Shown here: piece by piece, positions 34,118-44,336 of the stretch
Position numbering within the stretch: the stretch's first letter is position 1
How the letters are laid out: every line of letters starts with the position of its first letter
Assembly (NCBI RefSeq): GCF_901000735.1
Contig: NC_081545.1
Location: 16,852,304-16,916,303, forward strand
Length of the DNA stretch: 64,000 nucleotides
Direction of reading: 5' to 3'
Origin: Corylus avellana
Taxonomy: Eukaryota > Streptophyta > Magnoliopsida > Fagales > Betulaceae
The notes under the pieces: generated by a model
Seen by the model: only the letters and a program-made list of their open reading frames with translations
What the model was told of the DNA's origin: nothing
Database searches by the model: none
Made by a program: the position numbers and the translations under genes

Positions 34118-37100
34118 TCATAGTTCCCACATTTTCTTCTTCCCTTTGCCCTTCACTACTGTGGTGGACTTCTCTTTCCCCTTATTCATTCTTCGAACAT
34201 GGTCCCTAAAACCTGGTGGAGGGTTGTCAGCAATTGTCCCCTTACCCTTTTGTATGTCTAAATCTGGTGAAGCAGTTCTATATGTTATACCACCAACTCG
34301 GGGAGGACCTCAAGAGCATACTAGTCCACCACCTGGAATTGGGGGTGGGCCAGCAGGGTCCGCAGTCAAATCAACAATAAGCTTCTAGTTGTTGGTAAGT
34401 TGTCTCTTACTCCCAACATGCTCCCTTAACCTACCACCCTCCCTTGTCCTTGTAGCCAATCTTAGGGTTGTCTTCTGCTTATGACCAAATATAGATTTAG
34501 CCTGGAATATAGGTATACAATCAGGCCTGTAAAATTGGAGTTAATATGAAAAATTACTCACATTTGGTCTGTATGCATAATGTGTTGTTGTCTTGTTAGC
34601 TGTTCTTGCTTGATGGGATGAAGAAGGTACTACTCTAACAGGCTCTGATGCAGGCTGTGATGGAGGCTCTGGTGCAAGCTGGGTTGCAGGATTTGATGGA
34701 GGCTCTGGTGCATATTGTGATGGAGTCTCTGATGCAGGCTGTGATTGTGTGTTCACTCTTGCTCTTTTTGCACCAGCTGATGGTGTGTTAACTCTTCCCC
34801 TTTTTGCACCATTTGAAGGTGTGTTCACTCTTGATCTTGTAGTGGTGGTTGCTGCGGTGGCAGTTGAAGATCCATTCAACTACAACAATATAGTAAATAT
34901 AGTAAACTAAATACAACACAAGTGTTGACAAATATAGTCAATTAAACACTAATCAAGAAACCATAAATAGAGTAAACTAAACACAACACAAGTGTTAACA
35001 AATATAGTCAATTAAATTCTAATCAAGAAACCATAAATAAAGTAAACTAGACACAACACAAGTGTTGACAAATATAGTCAATTAAACACTAATCAACAAA
35101 CCATAAATAGAGTAAACTAAACACAACACAAGTGTTGACAAATATAGTCAATTAAACAAGTGACTTACCATGTCCAAACTCCAGTCAGTTGATGCATTCT
35201 CTCTGTAAAATTGTCTCACACGGTTCCTTCTTTCCTCATGTCATTGCCTATCTTCGCATGATCTCTTATTGTGACCAAACTTTCGACAGTACCCACATTG
35301 ATTCTTATTTCCCCCTTCCTAATTGCACTAGGGTTTCTTGGTTCTTCAACACCCCTATATCTGAGTTTTTTTGGTCTGCCAGGAGTTACCCTTGATTTGG
35401 GTGGCTCAATGTTAGGTTGGTCACTTCTAAGCCATTGCTCTTCACTTGGCACATGGTAGATAATGTAGTCATAGGACTTCAAGTACATCTCCTTGCTGTA
35501 GTATGGACTTAGATAATCATTAGGGTCTCCACCTTGGTGTAAAATGGCTGAAATGGCATGAGAACATGGGATACCAGTTACATCCCATTTCCTGCAGCCA
35601 CAAGTTCTACCATATACATCTACAACAAACCTCTTCCCAAGGTACTCAACTTCAAACATACCCTATCCAGCATATGTACAACAGCAGTTACTGGCTTCAT
35701 CCTCTTCTTTTTCAAGTTTTTTTTTTCTAATCTTTGGCCCTATGGCCTCCTTCATTGAATTGATCAACTCCTTCTTCCTCACATACCTTCTCATTAGCTT
35801 ATATCTAATTCCTTCCAACATGGTCAAAATTGTCTGGTCACGGAACTTTTTGATCCAAGAATTGAAACTCTCACATGTATTGTTGTGTAAGAGGCCAGAC
35901 TTGACATTTGTATTGAACCAACCCCTACACCATGTGTTGGGGTCAACTTTCTCCAGGTAGGCATGGGCATCCTTACTAATTCTCTTTATCTCATCCATTA
36001 CTCTGTAGAACTCTGGCTTTGTGTAGGCTGCAGCAGCTTGCCAAAGAAGATCTTTCAGTAGCACCCCCCGATGACCTTCAGTTCTGAAATTAGCATACAA
36101 GTGCCTGACACATGTACGATGCTCGGACTGCGGACATACTTGCTTTAGGCTTGGAACGAGGCCCTGCACAATAGTTGAAAATATAATTAGTTGCATGCAT
36201 TACACCAAACACTGAATTTATATGAATAATAACTTATTCTTAAATTACCTTTTGTCGATGTGAAATAAAAGTCCATCCATGTGGAGTTGGACCAAGATCT
36301 CTAACAAGCGCCTTCAGGAATCATGTCCAGCTATCTTTTATCTCTGCCTCAACCACAGCCATTGCAATTGGGTACATGTTGTTGTTGGAATCCCTGCTAA
36401 TAGTAGCCATTAGCAGCCCCTTATACATACCCTTTAGAAAACATGCATCAACACCAATAACGGGCCTACACCCTTCCTTAAAGCCATTCTTCATGGCTAA
36501 CAATGAAACATAAAGCTTTTGAAATCTGCATGGTACCTCAGGCATTGGTCTCTCAACCATCAAAATCATACAGCTGCCCACATTAGTGCTCCTAACCATG
36601 GAGCAATAATCCCACAAACAATGGTACTGCTCATCCAATTTCCCATAGATTGCTTCTCTTGCTTTTTTTCTTGCCCTATACAGAGAACTCACATGGACAT
36701 CCACATTCCATTTATTTTTCACCTTTTTATGCAACACATCTATGGGCTTGTTTGGCTGCTCCCTAAAAGAATTCATACACCACTCAACAATCCAAGTTGA
36801 AGTGACCATATGATTTTGATACTTCCTAGCGCAAGTGTGTTTTGGCCTTATGGATACTAAAAGGAATTTCATCTCATTCTTCAATTGCCTCCCATATACC
36901 CTATACTTGCACCTTGGGTCTTTGCAAACTATGACAATCATTTTAAGCTCATTTCTCTTGAATCTCAAATCCTTCCCTCTTATAATAATGTACTGTTTCA
37001 CTACTTTTCTAAATTCAGATGTAGTGTGAAATGTATTCCCTTTAATTAATGTAGGATTATTGATATCAGTAGAATCAAACTGCACCCTTTTGGTTACATC

Positions 37101-37907
37101 CCTACGAGAGGGCACTGCACTATCATCACCACTATCATGTGGTGACCTAAGCTGACCACTATCATCCCTATATGAACTGTCATCACTCTCTTCCCTCTCT
37201 TCCATCTCTTCTCCACCTCTATGTTGTCCATCACTTCCACCTGCATCACTCTCTCCAGCATCATCATCCTCATCCTCATCATTTCCCCCAAGCTCATCAG
37301 TGTCATCCCCTTCTACCTCTGCATCTTCATCATTTTCAACCCCCTCATCAATGTCCCTATAAGCACGAGTACTATCCTCATCCGAGTCAAGACAGTCAGT
37401 ATCATCACTAAGGCCTGAATCCCAGAAAGCATCCTTCCTAAACACAACTGTCCTCCCATACTCTGAATCCTCTTTATCATCGCCTTCTATTACTACAACA
37501 TCTACTACATCATACATTACTGTATACAACACTACAAGATCATGATCTACATGGTTTGCCACCATTTCAGTTACATTGTGGTCAGAGGACATAAGTCTTA
37601 ACCCTTATTCTAAAGGATATTCTGGTACACAGTAATATACAAGGTCTCCAGACCTATACCTATATGTCTTACATATATCCTCTATGTCAGAAAATTTCAA
37701 TTTAGAACTATCATATGGCTCAGGGTAATTACTAACATCGCCCCCAACATAATGAACCCTATGTTGCCTGTTAAAAGTACCCCTATGGTGCACCTCAAAC
37801 ATCATAGTGTGTGGCCCCATCGTGTGTCCTGCCACATTCATTACATTGACAAGTTTAAATGTGCAAACACTAAACACTAATACAATGATAAAGTTGTAAA
37901 TATACAA
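34118..37907 (-). pseudogene. MuDR-type MULE transposase with multiple stops
   Basis: Minus-strand exons are approximately 37907-36249, 36163-35169, about 34880-34558 and 34526-34118. Introns use GT-AG (for example 36248-36164). Order: N-terminal domain (FEVHHRGTFN, YVGGDV), acidic spacer, DNA-binding region (FKRNELKMIVIVCKDPRCKYRVYG split by family), catalytic region (VIGVDACFLKG...YPIAMAVVEAEIKDSW), and a SWIM finger (CGCRKWDVTGIPCSHAI). A CCHC knuckle (CGYCRKFGHNKRSC) and a basic/Pro-rich tail follow. In-frame stops lie at 37605, 36321 and 35663, with more in the tail. The knuckle is in another frame, so a one-base shift lies near 35300. The long open stretches show that decay is recent. 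It would have catalysed cut-and-paste movement. Confidence 0.88.
34901..35158. repeat. 70-bp tandem repeat in a transposase intron
   Basis: Units start at exactly 34901, 34971, 35041 and 35111 with agtaaacta, each containing acacaacacaagtgtt. The fourth is partial and ends next to the splice donor near 35168. Units differ by only a few bases. Confidence 0.9.
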
Positions 37908-37960
37908 TACAATACCAACAAAAAGTCATTCAATTATAGTACCAAAAAAAAAAAAAAAAA

Positions 37961-38476
37961 GGTAAAGCAACTTTCAATTGTTTAGCTCACATCACAACTA
38001 AAAAGCAAAAAGAACCATTCAAAAAGAATGATTAAACCAACCAAATTTTTCATAATCTAATATGGTAGTTTATTTGGTATTTATAATGTGAATTATTTAA
38101 TAAGTAACATTTATTTGTGAAACTTTGTTGCTTAATCACATGAAACATTATGTGGCATGGCATTCATAATATAAACCGACATGTAAGTTTGTACAAAAAT
38201 TATAGTAAAAAAAAGAAAGGTAAAGCAACTTTCAATTGTTTAGCTCACATCACAACTAAAAAGCAAAAAGAACCATTCAAAGAATGACTAAACCAACCAA
38301 ATTTTTCATAATCTAATATGGTAGTTTACTTGGTATTTATAATGTCAATTATTAAATAACTAACATTTATTTGTTAAACTTTGTTGCTTAATCACATGAA
38401 ACATTATGTGGCATGGTATTCATAATTTAAACCGACATGTAAGTTTGTACAAAAATTATAGTAAAAAAAAAAAAAA
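37961..38476. repeat. 258-bp tandem duplication upstream of the MULE 2 transposase
   Basis: Copies start at 37961 and 38219 with ggtaaagcaactttcaattg, each preceded by an A-run. They are about 95% identical. They lie just upstream of the transposase start and would cover its promoter region. Confidence 0.9.
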
Positions 38477-39429
38477 AGTAGTCCAATATTGTCCATCTAG
38501 AAGATCTATTGGACACCTAAAAAAATAATAACTTCACAACAATTTTTGTCTCCTACCCATATTAATTTTTATTTGTCCCTATTAAAATCAAGAGAGTTGC
38601 TACAATACACTCCCCTCACTATCTCCCCACCATCTTCCCTCTTTCAACATTATGATTTTTTCAAAAAAAAACAAAAAAAGTGAGAGGAGATGGCGATGAG
38701 ATGGTGAGGGGAATGAAAAATAGCATTTGCCTAAAATCAACAACCAAATAATGCAAAAGCAATGGAAGGGGACCACGCTTATATTTAATGTATTACATTT
38801 GTAGTGCTAATCACGTGTCCAACACAAGCATCAACTAGGGGACCACGCTTAGATCAGACAAAGAAAAAGGTATTTGGGGGCCACACTTTAGTATCAGAAG
38901 ACAAGATTACCAAACAATATGACAACTTTAGACAACATTATCAGAAACCAACAACTTTCAATGCCAAAAAAATGACAAGGATGAATCAGAAACCAACAAC
39001 CTTCAATGCGAAAAAAATGACAAGGACGAATCCCACGGATGACCCCACTGCAAATTGACAAAAATAGCCACACTAAAACCTTAACAAAATCCATTCTAGA
39101 GTTACATGCAAAAATCCCAAATATCAAATACAAATTAAAGATAAAAAACAACTTTCAATAAACGTCAACTACAAACCCTAAAATACAGTAACGAAACGTA
39201 AAGATACACAAAACGCAAATCTAACTTGATTATAGAAGTAACGAACTGAGTTAGACACGATTTCTGACTAAATCGACACCAAATCGACACCAAAAGTTCA
39301 AGGGTCTACTCTGGTTCGCCAACAACGAAGATGGATGGGTTCGAAAGATGACTTTTCACTTCACGTTGACAATATCAAATGAGATCTCACTTTTAGGTTT
39401 AATTTGGGATTTTTTCGAAGAGGGTAGTC
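38477..39429. other. MULE 2 interior next to the right terminal repeat
   Basis: No gene is supported. A short direct repeat (cagaaaccaacaac.ttcaatgc) is present at 38940 and 38987. A ggggaccacgcttagat segment near 38770-38850 resembles ggggaccac stretches in MULE 1 near 3395-3490, which suggests the two MULEs share subterminal sequence. Confidence 0.5.
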
Positions 39430-39657
39430 TGGACATTTAACTTAGTTAGTATGAGGTTATAATGGGTAGTTCAGGTGGAAAAAGTCACGTGCAGGTCACG
39501 TGTTTCGTTTTCCATTTGGGGTTAACGATTGATTTAGACGAAGGGGTCCAAATTGAGAGCAATTGAAAGTTCAGGAGACTAAATTGACAAATTTTTAAGT
39601 TTATGGGGGGTATTTCAAAACGGGTGGAAGTTTGGGGGTCCTCAGTGAAGTTTTCCC
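39430..39657. repeat. Right terminal inverted repeat of MULE 2
   Basis: Inverse of 32117-32345, ending aagttttccc. It contains the paired caaaacgggtggaagtttgg segment. It is followed directly by the TTA-rich target duplication and the rest of the minisatellite. Confidence 0.88.
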
Positions 39658-39809
39658 TTATTATTATTTTTAACTAATTAATTGGACATTGGACATTACA
39701 TCTATAAATAATAACATAGTCTATACTCTATACAATGTTAGTTATATACTTATACTATACCCTTAGATCTTAATTAATTAATTGTACACACATTTAACCT
39801 ATGAATATG

Positions 39810-39843
<34 letters not shown>

Positions 39844-40149
39844 AATTAATTGGACATTGGACATTAAACCTATCAATAATAATATAGTCTATACTCTATA
39901 CAATGTTAGTTATATATACTTATACTATACCCTTAGATCTTAATTAATTAATTGTACACATATTGAACCTATGAATATGATTATTATTATTATTATTATT
40001 ATTATTATTTTTAACTAATTAATTGGACATTGGACATTAAACCTATCAATAATAACATAGTCTATACTCCATACAATGTTAGTTATATACTTATACTATA
40101 CCCTTGATCTTAATTAATTAATTGTACACACATTGAACCTATGAATATG

Positions 40150-40194
<45 letters not shown>

Positions 40195-40502
40195 TTTAAC
40201 TTATGAATTGGACATTGGACATTAAATCTATAAATAATAACATAGTCTATACTCTATACAATGTTAGTTATATACTTATACTATACCCTTAGATCTTAAT
40301 TAATTAATTGTACACACATTGAACCTATTAATATGATTATTATTATTATTATTATTTTTAACTAATTAATTGGACATTGGACATTAAACCTATCAATAAT
40401 AACATAGTCTATACTCTATACAATGTTAGTTATACACTTATACTATACCCTTAAATCTTAATTAATTAATTGTACACACATTGAACCTATGAATATTATG
40501 AA

Positions 40503-40537
<35 letters not shown>

Positions 40538-40839
40538 TATGAATTGGACATTGGACATTAAACCTATAAATAATAACATAGTCTATACTCTATACAATGT
40601 TAGTTATACACTTATACTATACCCTTAGATCTTAATTAGTTAATTGTACATATATTGAACCTATGATTATTATTATTATTATTATTATTGAATTGGACAA
40701 TGGACATTAAACCTAGAAATAATAACATAGTCCATATAATGTTAGTTATACTATAGCCTTAGATCTTAATTAGTTAATTGTATACACATTGAAGCTATGA
40801 TTATTATTGATTAATAACATGTTAAATTTTTTTTTTTAG

Positions 40840-41237
40840 TTACATTGTCGTGTGGGTTGGGTCGGGTCGGATGATAAAACGGGTCGAGCTTAGGAGCCCT
40901 AAACAAGTTGGGTGAGCCGGGCAATTATTGAGTTAAACGAGTCGAGCTCATGTCCCCTTAACTAGCTCGGGCGAGCCGGGCGATTATCGAGTTAAACAAG
41001 TTGAGCTCACGATCCTTAAATGAGCTCGGGCGAGCCTGCCGATCTCGACTTAAACGAGTCGAACTCATGAGCCCCCATCGAACTTAATTGAGCAAGTCGG
41101 GTATGTGTCACTAGCTAATCGAGCGAGTTTCAACAGTAACGAGCGAGCTTGTACAATGTCGAGCTCGAGTTCGGGTCGAGCTTAGTCGAGCGGGTAGCGA
41201 GCGAGCTGTTGAGTGTGTCGGCTCATTTACAGGCCTA
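40840..41237. repeat. Right terminal region of the hAT, GAGCTCG-rich
   Basis: Dense gagctcg/cgagc/gtcgagct motifs and three approximate 60-bp repeats (gagccgggc.attatcgagttaaac) lead up to the terminal repeat ending ggctcatttacaggccta. It mirrors 18508-18850. Confidence 0.75.
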
Positions 41238-41355
41238 TGTATTCCCTTGGCCAGTCATGTATAACTACTTCATGCCTGCATCGATCTCGCATCTGAGTAT
41301 ATAGCAAAATCAGGTGCCTATGCCACGGAATAGGTAAGCTTGTTCCCAACCGAAG

Positions 41356-42497
41356 TGTAGCACCCCAGATTTTTAAAGTCTTATTTTAGAGATATTAATT
41401 TGATGCTATTAATGTTCATATTAGGTAATGACATTTACTTTGAGGTTGAGATATTTATTGATGATATTAGGTAATAATATTTATTCTTGAGGAACTTATT
41501 AGATCTTATGAATATTATTGGAATGAATATTGATTTGAGGTTATTATATCATGATGATGATTTTATATTGATTATTTTATTGGGAGATTTAAGAGATATG
41601 ATAATTGATGATTGATTGGTATAATTTGGAGTATGATTGTAATAATTGGTGATATAATAGGATAGTAAATGGTAGGTATAAGGATGGTAGAATAAGAAGG
41701 TAGAATAGTATATGGTTGGTGAAATAGTATAGGGTTGGTGGAATAGTGTAGGGTTGGTGGAATAGTGTAGGGTTGGTGAAATAGTATAGGGTTGGTGGAA
41801 TAGTGTAGGGTTGGTGGAATAGTATAGGGTTGGTGAAATAGTATAGGGTTGGTGAAATAGTATTTGATTTTCTCCTATAAATAGAGCTCTTCTCCTTCAC
41901 AATTTTCACAACTCATCTCCTCTCCCATCTCTTGCATATATTTTTCAATCTTCCGCTTTTTACTCGGTCTTTCTTCTTTCTAAGAGTGTTTAAGAGAGAG
42001 AGAGAGAGAAAGTCAGTGAAGGGATTGTTATGGGTATGGACCAACTGCAGCAGAACGGGTTTCAAGTAATTACCTTTGATGATCCATTCATGTAATCCAC
42101 TGTAAGTATTCTTACTTACTGAGTATGATATTGATATCCAATAATACGGATTTTTGTGGTTTTATAACTTGTTTAGCATTTTACTATATATGATTCAACA
42201 ATGATTTATATTATCGGAAATCAATTGACTCACTACTTCACAGTTTTTTGTAGTGCTTGCAGGAATGGAAAATCCAGGTAATTATGCAGTTGTGATTAGA
42301 GATTCATATTGAGATGTACAGAGATTCCAAGTTGGTTAAGTTTTGTCTAGAGTTTAGACTGTCGGATAGATTTGTATAAATGCCTTGTACGACATAGCTT
42401 TGGGTATTTTTGTATAAAGAAAAGTATTTTTTAACAGTATTTTTTTTTGTATTGATAATTACAGTTTTTCCGCTATATATGATATGAGATCGTTACA
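41356..42497 (+). repeat. 5' LTR of the coding-free element
   Basis: 1,142 bp, tgtagcacccc...gatcgttaca. It contains a variable array of about 15-bp units (tagggttggtgraatagt) at 41705-41860, just before the TATA-like ctataaatag at 41875. This copy has about two more array units than the other LTR. Confidence 0.92.
41875..41884 (+). promoter_or_regulatory. TATA-like box of the LTR promoter
   Basis: ctataaatag is followed by a pyrimidine-rich leader (cttctccttcacaatttt). The same block occurs at 43712 and, in the solo LTR, at 6677, while sequences around it are less alike. This points to a conserved Pol II promoter core. Transcription itself cannot be seen here. Confidence 0.6.
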
Positions 42498-42501
42498 ATA
42501 A

Positions 42502-42514
42502 TGGTATCAGAGCC
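42502..42514 (+). other. Primer-binding site of the coding-free element
   Basis: tggtatcagagcc lies 4 bases inside the 5' LTR and matches the complement of the plant initiator methionine tRNA 3' end, the usual primer of copia and chromovirus elements. A second ggtatcaaaa lies at about 42790 and may be chance. Confidence 0.88.
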
Positions 42515-43211
42515 ACCTAGTAACGCCAGGTCATGTGGTATTGAAGCACTGCATGACGTGGACCTGACGAGGACGTCAGGAGTTTAAGAGGCCCATATTG
42601 GGAAGATGAGAAGAAGCCCACATTGAGTGGGTAGTTTATAGAGATAGTCATGGGTGCTAAGTCCCACATTGCCTAGTTACTAGGTGAAACTGGGTTTTAT
42701 AATGAATTATAGAGAAGCTCCAAATTGACTAGTCCTTTTGGGGTAATAGCGCAGATGTGGCTAGCGCTTTTCCCTGGGATGTTACAAATGGTATCAAAAC
42801 ATTACCAGCCTGAGATGGTGGGAGTGTGCACAAGCCTATGAGGGTCGCTAGTGGACACACGTTGGTGATGCCAAAAGTGGGTTATATTATAATGGTGTCA
42901 GTTAAGACACAATGAAATGTATAAGGGCCAAAAGTTAAGGGCCGAGAATGAAGAAATTCCCTGAGGATTGCCAACGGTGACACTGGTGCCCAAGAAGAGT
43001 GCTTGTAGAGTCTCACATCGCCCGGGTATGGAATATGTTATGATATTTATTTATGAACAGATTGAATTTAAAAAAAAAAAAATTTTATAGTAACTTGAGT
43101 AAGTTATGGTTCAAGTGTGATTTGTTTTTAATTTGGGTTGCTCAATTTGAAGATAGGTGGCAATTTATGGGCTTTAATTTCGAGGACGAAATTCTAATAA
43201 GGAGGGAAGAT

Positions 43212-44331
43212 TGTAGCACCCCAGATTTTTAAAGTCTTATTTTAGAGATATTAATTTGATGCTATTAATGTTCATATTAGGTAATGACATTTACTTTGAG
43301 GTTGAGATATTTATTGATGATATTAGGTAATAATATTTATTCTTGAGGAACTTATTAGATCTTATGAATATTATTGGAATGAATATTGATTTGAGGTTAT
43401 TATATCATGATGATGATTTTATATTGATTATTTTATTGGGAGATTTAAGAGATATGATAATTGATGATTGATTGGTATAATTTGGAGTATGATTGTAATA
43501 ATTGGTGATATAATAAGATAGTATATGGTAGGTATAAGGATGGTAGAATAAGAAGGTAGAATAGTATATGGTTGGTGAAATAGTAAAGGGTTGGTGGAAT
43601 AGTGTAGGGTTGGTGAAATAGTATAGGGTTGGTGGAATAGTGTAGGGTTGGTGGAATAGTATAGGGTTGGTGAAATAGTATAGGGTTGGTGAAATAGTAT
43701 TTGATTTTCTCCTATAAATAGAGCTCTTCTCCTTCACAATTTTCACAACTCATCTCCTCTCCCATCTCTTGCATATATTCTTCATTCTTCCGCTTTTTAC
43801 TCGGTCTTTCTTCTTTCTAAGAGTGTTTAAGAGAGAGAGAGAGAGAGAAAGTCAATGAAGGGATTGTTATGGGTATGGACCAACTGCAGCAGAACGGGTT
43901 TCAAGTAATTACCTTTGATGATCCATTCATGTAATCCACTGTAAGTATTCTTACTTACTGAGTATGATATTGATATCCAATAATATGGATTTTTGTGGTT
44001 TTATAACTTGTCTAGCATTTTGCTATATATGATTCAACAATGATTTATATTATCGGAAATCAATTGACTCACTACTTTACAGTTTTTGTAGTGCTTGCAG
44101 GAATGGAAAATCAAGGTAATTATGCAGTTGTGATTAGAGATTCATATTGAGATGTACAGAGATTCCAAGTTGGTTAAGTTTTGTCTAGAGTTTAGACTGT
44201 CGGATAGATCTGTATAAATGCCTTGTACGACATAGCTTTGGGTATTTTTGTATAAAGAAAAGTATTTTAACAGTATTTTTTTTTGTATTGATGATTACAG
44301 TTTTTCCGCTATATGAGATGAGGTTGTTACA
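43212..44331 (+). repeat. 3' LTR of the coding-free element
   Basis: 1,120 bp, preceded by the purine tract ggagggaagat and followed by cgaag. It differs from the 5' LTR by scattered substitutions and fewer 15-bp array units. Confidence 0.92.
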
Positions 44332-44336
44332 CGAAG

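Larger units (their letters stand above)
32117..39657 (-). mobile_element. MULE 2 with long terminal inverted repeats
   Basis: The ends are ggggaaacttcactgagg at 32117 and the inverse of cctcagtgaagttttccc ending at 39657. Inverted repeats extend about 230 bp with roughly 15% difference. Flanking ttattatta (32108-32116 and 39658-39666) gives a 9-bp duplication, although it lies in a TTA microsatellite and could arise by chance. The element holds a plus-strand GRF zinc-finger gene near its left end and a minus-strand MuDR-type transposase pseudogene. It also has three sets of internal tandem repeats. Confidence 0.9.
31786..40710. repeat. Minisatellite of 143-186 bp units, split by a MULE
   Basis: Each unit contains aattggacattggacattaaa, atagtctatactctatacaa, a taattaattgtacacac segment and a variable (TTA)n run. 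Two units lie left of the MULE (starting about 31787 and 31973). Seven lie right of it (about 39680, 39848, 40022, 40206, 40370, 40541 and 40684). Unit length varies mainly through the TTA run. The last unit is shortened. Confidence 0.9.
18508..41237 (-). mobile_element. Large hAT transposon enlarged by nested insertions
   Basis: The termini are taggcctataaatgagccga at 18508 and, inverted, taggcctgtaaatgagccga ending at 41237. These are near-perfect inverted repeats of a common plant hAT type. Flanks cgtattcc (18500-18507) and tgtattcc (41238-41245) are 8-bp duplications with one mismatch. Both ends are dense in gagctcg/cgagctc motifs. The interior holds a minus-strand hAT transposase pseudogene, a gypsy-type element, a minisatellite and a MULE. 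Without the two large insertions the element would be about 9 kb. Confidence 0.85.
41356..44331 (+). mobile_element. Coding-free chromovirus-like LTR element
   Basis: LTRs lie at 41356-42497 and 43212-44331, with a 714-bp interior and a perfect 5-bp duplication cgaag (41351-41355, 44332-44336). The interior starts with ataatggtatcagagcc, an initiator-Met-tRNA-type primer site. It ends with ttcgaggacgaaattctaat and a ggaggga purine tract, the usual 3' end of Tekay/del-type chromoviruses. All coding sequence is gone. The LTRs are about 97-98% identical by eye. It lies inside the same gene remnant that the hAT interrupts. Confidence 0.92.

Noticed and set aside
36519..37418. Several plus-strand frames with His/Pro-rich or Ile-rich translation
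   Set aside because: Antisense of the transposase, including its acidic spacer.
41589..41909. Minus-strand frame rich in TLYYFTNP repeats (also at 43405-43746)
   Set aside because: Translation of the 15-bp repeat array in the LTRs, identical in both LTRs and without start or domain support.
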